From positions 1 through 19,336 of the forward strand of contig CAKUHB010000039.1 of NCBI GenBank assembly GCA_934655875.1: a stretch of 19,336 nt of DNA, in the 5' to 3' direction. Numbering within the stretch: position 1 is the first letter of the stretch; each line of letters starts with the position of its first letter. Below, piece by piece: positions 14,138 to 19,336 of the stretch. A program made the position numbers and the translations under genes. The notes beneath the pieces were generated by a model. It saw only the letters and a list, made by a program, of their open reading frames with translations. It had not been told where the DNA came from and searched no databases. The stretch is from an uncultured Oscillospiraceae bacterium (GTDB lineage Bacteria > Bacillota > Clostridia > Oscillospirales > Oscillospiraceae).

Positions 14138-15409
14138 ATGAAACAAAAAAAGAGCGGCGCAGGCCGCCGTGTCGTCTGTCTGGTGCTCGCCGCCGTGATG
14201 CTGCTGGGCCTCGTTTCCAGCGCCCTGATCATCATGGTCAACGCCGCGTCCAGCTCCGAGATCAAAAAGGAGCTGAACGGCCTGCGCAATCAGCAGGCAG
14301 AGCTCAAAAAAGAGCGCGACGCCCTGCAGGCGAAGATCAACGAAAACAAGACCAAGACCCAGACGCTTGTCGATAAGAAATCCGACATCGATCAGCAGAT
14401 CAGCATGACGCAGGCGTCCATCGACAACCTCAACGAGCAGGTGCAGCAGTACAGTCTGCTCATCTCCGACAAGCAGGCCGAGCTCGAAGCCTCGCAGGCT
14501 GAGGAGCAGCGCCTCAACGAGCAGTATAAGACCCGCATCCGCTCCATGGAGGAGACGGGCAATATCTCCTACTGGGGCATCCTGTTCGGCGCGAACAGCT
14601 TCTCCGATCTTCTCGATAAGATCGACGTCATTCAGGAGATCGCCAAGGCCGACCAGCGGATGCTGGAAAAAATGAAGGCTGTCTCCGACCAGATCGCCTC
14701 CGAGCGCGAAGAACTCGAGCAGCAGCTGGCGGAGCTTGACGCGACCCGCGAAGAGCTTGCCCAGCAGGAGCAGGAGCTGGAGGACCAGCGCGCGGAGCAG
14801 GATACGCTCCTGACCGAGATGCTGGCGGCGTATGAAGAAATGAACGCCGACTACATGCAGAATATGGCGGACGAGGCCGCGCTCTCCGAGGAAATCGCCA
14901 AGTCTGAGTCTGCCTACTATGCCGCGCTTTCCAAGGAAGAAGCGGCCCGCATCGCGGAGCAGAACCGCCAGAACAACAATAAGGGCAGCAGCAACAATTC
15001 CTCCGGCGCGACCAATACCGGCGGCTGGCTGTACCCGCTGCCGTATCAGTGCCAGGTGACCGACTCTTACGGCTACAGAATCCACCCGCTGACTGGTAAG
15101 TACAGCTGGCACAACGGCGTCGACTTTGGTGCGGCAGCCAACACGGCGATTCTTGCGACCAAGTCCGGCACGGTCACGACCGCAGCCTATTCAAAGGCAT
15201 GGGGATATTACGTTGTTATAAACCACGGAGACGGCTATTCCAGTCTCTATGCACACCAGCCGTCTCTGTCCGTGTCCGTCGGCGATTACGTCACGCAGGG
15301 CCAGACCATCGGATATGTCGGTTCGACCGGCTATTCCACAGGCCCGCATCTGCACTTCACGATCTACTATAACGGCTCGGACGTCAACCCGTTCAACTAC
15401 ATCGGCTGA
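14138..15409 (+). CDS. Coiled-coil M23 peptidoglycan hydrolase, likely FtsEX partner
   Basis: 423 residues. A signal peptide (positive start, hydrophobic 12-36, ends near VNAASSS) precedes a long coiled coil rich in Gln, Glu, Lys and Leu (about 40-275) with a short break around residues 140-165 (GNISYWGILFGANSFSDLL). An Asn/Ser linker (about 275-295) leads to a C-terminal M23 endopeptidase domain. The zinc site is complete: His325 and Asp329 in HNGVDFG, and His406 in HLHF. The catalytic His pair is His373 (LYAH) and His404. The layout matches EnvC/PcsB/CwlO-like proteins held inactive until FtsEX pulls on the coiled coil, but here the M23 domain appears active, unlike EnvC. RBS GGGAGG before ATG; 20 bases after ftsX. 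A hairpin terminator follows. Confidence 0.93.
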   Translation: MKQKKSGAGRRVVCLVLAAVMLLGLVSSALIIMVNAASSSEIKKELNGLRNQQAELKKERDALQAKINENKTKTQTLVDKKSDIDQQISMTQASIDNLNEQVQQYSLLISDKQAELEASQAEEQRLNEQYKTRIRSMEETGNISYWGILFGANSFSDLLDKIDVIQEIAKADQRMLEKMKAVSDQIASEREELEQQLAELDATREELAQQEQELEDQRAEQDTLLTEMLAAYEEMNADYMQNMADEAALSEEIAKSESAYYAALSKEEAARIAEQNRQNNNKGSSNNSSGATNTGGWLYPLPYQCQVTDSYGYRIHPLTGKYSWHNGVDFGAAANTAILATKSGTVTTAAYSKAWGYYVVINHGDGYSSLYAHQPSLSVSVGDYVTQGQTIGYVGSTGYSTGPHLHFTIYYNGSDVNPFNYIG

Positions 15410-15424
15410 GAAGCCAAACCCCTC

Positions 15425-15459
15425 TCCCACAGCCCATCCCGGGCTGTGGGAACGATTTT
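15425..15459 (+). terminator. Intrinsic terminator after the M23 hydrolase gene
   Basis: Perfect 11-bp stem (15425-15435 with 15441-15451) and a five-base loop, then ACGATTTT: a short T-run starting five bases past the stem, so it may leak into the next gene. Confidence 0.7.
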
Positions 15460-15511
15460 ATCTGACAGGGTATTGATTTTGCAATATTTCCCGGAAAGGC
15501 TGGTATCCATC

Positions 15512-16684
15512 TTGAAAAAATGGCAGAAGATCCTCCTGCTCGTGCTTGCGTTCGCCGTTACGATCCTCGGCACGGCAATTGTGACGCTCCACCTCACGAC
15601 AGGTGCGGCGTCCGCCGCCGCAGAAAAGACGGCGGAGGTCAGCGCATATCTCGATACGTTCTTCATTGACGATTACGACGAACAGAAGCTTGCCGACGCT
15701 GCGGCGGAAGCCATGGTCGAAGCGACCGGCGACCGCTGGAGCTATTATCTGACGGCGGAGGAAAAGAGCACCTACGACGAGCAGATGCAGAACGCCTACG
15801 TCGGCATCGGCGTGACCATCACCTTGCAGGAAGCGGACGGCGGCATGCGCATTGAAGCCGTGACGGCCGGCGGCCCGGCGGAAGAAGCCGGCTTGCAGAC
15901 CGGCGACCTCATCACCGCAGTCGAGGGTGAAAGCACTGTCACACTCGGTATGGAGGGTACGCGCAGCAAGGTCAAGGGCGAGGAGGGGACAAGCGTCACG
16001 CTTACCATCCGGCGCGGCGGCGACACGTTCGACGTGTCTGTGGAGCGCCGGAGCATCCAGACTGTCGTCGCGGAAGGGCAGATGCTGGAAAACCAGATCG
16101 GCTATGTCTGCATCGCGAACTTCGATACCCGCTGCTATAACGAAACAGCCGCAGCCATCGATTCTCTTCTGGAGCAGGGGGCAAAGGCACTGATCTTTGA
16201 CGTGCGCAACAACGGCGGCGGCTATAAAAACGAGCTCGTGCAGGTGCTCGATAAGCTCCTGCCGGAGGGTAAGCTCTTTATCAGCCGTGATTACCGCGGG
16301 GAAGAGCGCACCGACACCTCCGATGCCGCCTGCATTGAGCTGCCCATGGCCGTCCTTGTCAACAGCGAGAGCTATTCCGCGGCGGAGTTTTTCGCGGCGG
16401 CCCTACAGGAATACAACTGGGCGACCGTCATCGGTACGAAAACAGTCGGCAAGGGCAATTTCCAGTCGGCCTTCACGCTCTCCGACGGCTCGATGCTGAA
16501 CATTTCCATCGGTAAATACTTTACGCCCAGCGGAAAAAGCCTGACGGATATCGGCGTAACGCCGGATATTGAAGTATCGCTTTCGACCGAGGACGACGCA
16601 AAACTGCTCTATGGCCGGCTGGATACGGCGGATGACGCACAATTGCAGGCTGCAATTGCAGAGATCAACCGGAAAATCTCTTGA
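15512..16684 (+). CDS. S41 carboxy-terminal processing protease (CtpA/CtpB type)
   Basis: 390 residues from TTG at 15512 (MKKWQKILLLVLAFAVTI); no ATG is available near the membrane segment, and GGAAAGG lies about 12 bases before. One N-terminal membrane anchor (about 6-28), then a PDZ domain (about 95-165, with YVGIGV and AEEAGLQTGDLI), then the S41 protease domain. The Ser-Lys dyad is visible: Ser289 in SESYSAAEF and Lys314 in TVGKGN, the usual 25 apart. Such proteases cleave exported proteins near the C-terminus; Firmicute examples cleave or regulate cell-wall enzymes or sporulation signals. Its place after the ftsEX-M23 genes suggests control of that module, which is inference. A weak CTGACA at 15462-15467 is the best -35 I could find upstream. 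The stop codon overlaps the greA promoter. Confidence 0.92.
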   Translation: MKKWQKILLLVLAFAVTILGTAIVTLHLTTGAASAAAEKTAEVSAYLDTFFIDDYDEQKLADAAAEAMVEATGDRWSYYLTAEEKSTYDEQMQNAYVGIGVTITLQEADGGMRIEAVTAGGPAEEAGLQTGDLITAVEGESTVTLGMEGTRSKVKGEEGTSVTLTIRRGGDTFDVSVERRSIQTVVAEGQMLENQIGYVCIANFDTRCYNETAAAIDSLLEQGAKALIFDVRNNGGGYKNELVQVLDKLLPEGKLFISRDYRGEERTDTSDAACIELPMAVLVNSESYSAAEFFAAALQEYNWATVIGTKTVGKGNFQSAFTLSDGSMLNISIGKYFTPSGKSLTDIGVTPDIEVSLSTEDDAKLLYGRLDTADDAQLQAAIAEINRKIS

Positions 16685-16709
16685 CATCCCTATCTTTCAC
16701 CGATATAAT
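16681..16709 (+). promoter_or_regulatory. Consensus sigma-A promoter of greA-lysS
   Basis: Perfect TTGACA (16681-16686), 17-base spacer and perfect TATAAT (16704-16709). The TGA stop of the protease gene is bases 2-4 of the -35 box. The leader of about 60 bases includes a small GGCGG-act-CCGCC hairpin (16735-16747). Confidence 0.95.
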
Positions 16710-16775
16710 GTCTGCTGAATCATTGTAAGTACCGGGCGGACTCCGCCTGACCGAATATGGAAGGAACGATTTCAA

Positions 16776-17249
16776 ATGGCAAAAGAATTTAAGATCAGTG
16801 CGCTCCGCCTGAAAGAGCTGGAGCAGGAGCTTTTTTATCTGAAGACGACCCGCGAGAAGGAAGTCGCCGAGCAGATCAAGGAGGCGCGCTCCTTCGGCGA
16901 CCTCTCTGAGAACAGCGAATACGACGAAGCCAAAAACGAGCAAGCCAAGCTCTACGGCCGCATTGCCGAGGTCGAAAATATCCTCGCCCACGCCGTCATC
17001 ATCGACGAGAGCGAAGATTCCGAGGGCAAGATCAGCCTTGGCTGTACCATCAAGGTCGAGGACATGGAGACCGGCGACGAAGAGCTCTACGCCATCGTCG
17101 GCTCGCAGGAGGCCAACCCCATGGAGTGCCGGATCTCCGACGATTCCCCGTTCGGCAAGGCGCTGCTGGGTCATAAGGTCGGCGACATGGTCGAGGTTGA
17201 AGCGCCCATCGGCGTCCTGAAGTACAAGATCCTGACGATCGAGAAGTAA
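16776..17249 (+). CDS. greA: Transcription elongation factor GreA
   Basis: 157 residues, normal length. The N-terminal coiled coil carries the tip motif SFGDLSENSEYDEAK with the acidic Asp/Glu pair that reaches the RNA polymerase active site, and an FKBP-like C-terminal domain follows. GreA makes stalled polymerase cut back its RNA. The start has GGAAGGA about 11 bases upstream. It is followed 26 bases later by lysS on the same strand with no terminator, so the two share the strong promoter. Confidence 0.97.
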   Translation: MAKEFKISALRLKELEQELFYLKTTREKEVAEQIKEARSFGDLSENSEYDEAKNEQAKLYGRIAEVENILAHAVIIDESEDSEGKISLGCTIKVEDMETGDEELYAIVGSQEANPMECRISDDSPFGKALLGHKVGDMVEVEAPIGVLKYKILTIEK

Positions 17250-17275
17250 GTAAAGATAGAAACAGAGGAATCAAC

Positions 17276-19219
17276 ATGGAACAGGAAAACAAGAACCAGA
17301 ATCAGGCACCGCAGCTTTCGCTGGGCGATCAGATCAAGGTCCGCCGCGAAAAGCTCGCGCAGCTGCAGGCCGAGGGCATGGATCCGTTTACCATCACCCG
17401 CTTCGTCTGCACGACGACCGCACAGGAGATCAAGGATCACTTTGACGAGATGGAGGGCAAGCCCGTCGCCATCGCGGGCCGCATGATGTCCAAGCGCGGC
17501 ATGGGCAAGGTGTCCTTCTGCGACATTCAGGATAAGTCCGGCCGCATCCAGCTCTACGCCCGCAAGGACGAGATGGACGAGACGGAGTACAACCGCTTCA
17601 AGAAATATGACATCGGCGATATCGTCGGCATCGACGGCGAGGTGTTCCGCACCCAGCGCGGCGAAATGTCCGTCCGCGCCAAAAAGGTGACGCTGCTGTC
17701 CAAGTCGCTGCTGCCGCTGCCTGAGAAGTTCCATGGTCTGACCGATAAGGAGACGCGCTACCGTCAGCGCTATGTCGACCTCATCGTGAACCCCGAGGTC
17801 AAGCGCAATTTCATCATCCGCTCGCAGTTCATCAAGCATCTGCGGGATTATCTGGACAATATGGGCTATATCGAGGTCGAAACGCCTGTCCTCAATACCA
17901 TTGCAGGCGGCGCTGCGGCAAGACCCTTTATCACTCACCACAATACGCTCGATATCGATATGTACATGCGTATCGCGACCGAGCTGCCCCTGAAGCGGCT
18001 GATCGTCGGCGGCATGGACAGAGTCTATGAGGTCGGCCGGATCTTCCGCAACGAGGGTATGGATCCCAAGCACAACCCCGAGTTCACCACGGTTGAGCTC
18101 TATCAGGCCTACGCCGATTTCCATGACATGATGGATATTGCCGAGGGCGTTTACACCACGTTCGCGCAGAAATACCTTGGAACCTATGAGCTGGAATGGA
18201 TGGGCGAGAAGGTCGACCTGACGCCCGGCTGGCCGCGGCTGACGATGGTGGATGCTGTCAAGAAGTATGTCGGCATCGACTTTGACGCGATCACCGACGA
18301 CGCGGAAGCCGTTGCGGCGGCAAAAGCGGTCGGCGTCGAGCTCGCCGACGCAGCCGAAAAGACGTGGGGCAACGCGCTCTATGCCTGCTTCGACCAGAAG
18401 GTCGAGGAGCAGCTCGTCCAGCCGACGTTCATCACCATGTACCCGGTCGAAGTCAGCCCTCTGACCAAGCGCAGCCCCAAGGATCCGCGCCTGACCGAGC
18501 GCTTTGAGTTCTTCATCTGCCGCGCGGAGATGGGCAACGCCTATTCTGAGCTGAATGACCCGATCGACCAGCGCGAGCGCTTCATGAAGCAGGTCGAGCA
18601 GCGTGAGCGCGGCGACGACGAGACCGAAATGCTTGATGAGGATTTCCTCACCGCCCTCGAATACGGCATGCCTCCCACAGGCGGCATGGGCATGGGCATC
18701 GACCGCGCCGTCATGCTCTTCACTGGCGCAGACACCATCCGCGACGTCATCCTCTTCCCGACAATGAAGCCGCTGGACCTGCCGAAGAAAGATAATACAA
18801 AGGTTGATGCAGCTCCGGCAGAAGCCAAGAAGGAAGAAGTCATCGACTTCTCCAACGTCGAGATCGAGCCGCTCTTTAAGGACTTTGTGGACTTCGAGAC
18901 GTTTAGCAAATCTGACTTCCGCGCCGTGAAGGTCAAATCCTGCGAGGCGGTCAAAAAGTCCAAAAAACTCCTGAAATTCACGCTGGATGACGGTTCCGGC
19001 ACGGATAGAGTCATCCTTTCCGGTATTCACGAATACTACGAGCCGGAAGAACTCGTCGGCAAAACCTGCGTCGCCATCACGAATCTGCCGCCGAGACCCA
19101 TGATGGGCATTGCCTCTGAGGGTATGCTCATCTCCGCCGTCCACCACGAAAACGGCGAGGAGCGGCTGCACCTTCTGATGCTCGATCCGCACATTCCGGC
19201 GGGTGCGAAAATGTATTAA
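17276..19219 (+). CDS. lysS: Lysyl-tRNA synthetase with fused C-terminal tRNA-binding OB-fold
   Basis: 647 residues; a class II LysRS core is about 500. An N-terminal OB-fold anticodon domain (about 55-165) is followed by the class II core, with motif 2 RIFRNEGMDPKHNPEFT (from residue 255) and motif 3 GGMGMGIDRAVML (from 469; Arg477). The core ends near FPTMKPLDLPKK (about 503). A charged linker (to about 535) leads to an extra domain (536-647) of the Trbp111/EMAPII/MetRS-C type: SDFRAVKVKSCEAV, then VILSGIHEYYEPEELVGKTC, then NLPPRPMMGIASEGML. This domain binds the outer corner of tRNA and often dimerises. The enzyme charges tRNA-Lys. ATG at 17276 has GAGGAAT seven bases before. A strong terminator follows. 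No T-box lies in the 26-base gap. Confidence 0.97.
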   Translation: MEQENKNQNQAPQLSLGDQIKVRREKLAQLQAEGMDPFTITRFVCTTTAQEIKDHFDEMEGKPVAIAGRMMSKRGMGKVSFCDIQDKSGRIQLYARKDEMDETEYNRFKKYDIGDIVGIDGEVFRTQRGEMSVRAKKVTLLSKSLLPLPEKFHGLTDKETRYRQRYVDLIVNPEVKRNFIIRSQFIKHLRDYLDNMGYIEVETPVLNTIAGGAAARPFITHHNTLDIDMYMRIATELPLKRLIVGGMDRVYEVGRIFRNEGMDPKHNPEFTTVELYQAYADFHDMMDIAEGVYTTFAQKYLGTYELEWMGEKVDLTPGWPRLTMVDAVKKYVGIDFDAITDDAEAVAAAKAVGVELADAAEKTWGNALYACFDQKVEEQLVQPTFITMYPVEVSPLTKRSPKDPRLTERFEFFICRAEMGNAYSELNDPIDQRERFMKQVEQRERGDDETEMLDEDFLTALEYGMPPTGGMGMGIDRAVMLFTGADTIRDVILFPTMKPLDLPKKDNTKVDAAPAEAKKEEVIDFSNVEIEPLFKDFVDFETFSKSDFRAVKVKSCEAVKKSKKLLKFTLDDGSGTDRVILSGIHEYYEPEELVGKTCVAITNLPPRPMMGIASEGMLISAVHHENGEERLHLLMLDPHIPAGAKMY

Positions 19220-19278
19220 ATTCCCAATTTGACACGTTTTTGACACACTTTCGGAATTTAATATGACACAATATGAAG

Positions 19279-19314
19279 CTGGAATGCACAGATGCCCTGT
19301 GCATTCCAGTTTTT
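19279..19314 (+). terminator. Intrinsic terminator after lysS
   Basis: Perfect 13-bp stem CTGGAATGCACAG / CTGTGCATTCCAG (19279-19291 with 19297-19309), loop of five, then five T. Strong intrinsic terminator about 60 bases after the stop codon. Confidence 0.95.
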
Positions 19315-19336
19315 CTTATCCGAAAAGTTTGATTTT

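Noticed and set aside
15462..15490. Promoter for the S41 protease (CTGACA - 17 - TATTTC)
   Set aside because: The -10 matches only half of the consensus; kept as a remark in the gene entry rather than a feature.
17250..17275. Possible T-box leader for lysS
   Set aside because: Only 26 bases separate greA and lysS; there is no room and no T-box motif.
17171..19246. 691-codon minus-strand open frame opposite lysS
   Set aside because: Antisense shadow of a well-identified synthetase; no ribosome site, no known domain, and the composition of a reversed coding strand.
1..19336. Mobile elements, CRISPR arrays, tRNA or rRNA genes
   Set aside because: No transposase or integrase, no regularly spaced repeats, and no cloverleaf or rRNA sequence was seen on either strand.

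Overview
The window looks like chromosomal DNA of a GC-rich, low-motility-gene Firmicute, most likely a gut member of the Clostridia near Oscillospiraceae/Ruminococcaceae. This is inferred from strong Shine-Dalgarno sites, sigma-A type promoters with 16-17 bp spacers, an FMN-riboswitch-controlled ECF-type riboflavin S component, a PcsB/CwlO-like hydrolase beside ftsEX, and a greA-lysS pair whose LysRS carries an extra C-terminal OB-fold. No phage, transposon, CRISPR, tRNA or rRNA sequence was seen. This is housekeeping and membrane-function DNA rather than an accessory island.

Layout. Positions 1-9400 are almost entirely minus strand. At 1-3668 a MarR regulator heads an overlapping operon with two ABC exporter half-transporters (the second runs off the window start). 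Its promoter carries a striking double palindromic operator. Single-gene or two-gene units follow: a PlsC-type acyltransferase (3926-4762), an aldo/keto reductase with a two-cluster ferredoxin tail (4889-6055), the manganese exporter mntP (6165-6734), and a pair of membrane proteins (a YjdF-like protein and a PAP2 phosphatase, 6827-8309). Next is ribU (8426-9148) with a complete FMN riboswitch and terminator. Most units are bounded by clear hairpin terminators and their own promoters.

Around 9412-9418 transcription diverges: the -35 boxes of ribU (minus) and of a SLOG/YpsA-like gene (plus, 9473-9964) lie on the same bases. A small DUF4830-like lipoprotein-or-anchored protein (minus) converges on the SLOG gene with only four bases between stop codons.

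Positions 10516-19219 are plus strand: an RsuA-type pseudouridine synthase; a CdaR/PucR-type regulator; ftsE-ftsX; an M23 peptidase with a long coiled coil; and an S41 carboxy-terminal processing protease. Then come greA and lysS, driven by a perfect-consensus promoter whose -35 overlaps the protease stop codon. FtsEX, the coiled-coil M23 enzyme and probably the protease form one cell-wall-hydrolysis module: FtsEX is known in other Firmicutes to activate such hydrolases at the septum or side wall.

I found no clearly new biological system. The most interesting items are the nested MarR operators, the riboswitch switch helix that can be read directly from the sequence, the overlapping divergent promoters, the LysRS fusion, and a regulator of the sugar-diacid/PucR class placed at the head of the ftsEX cluster.
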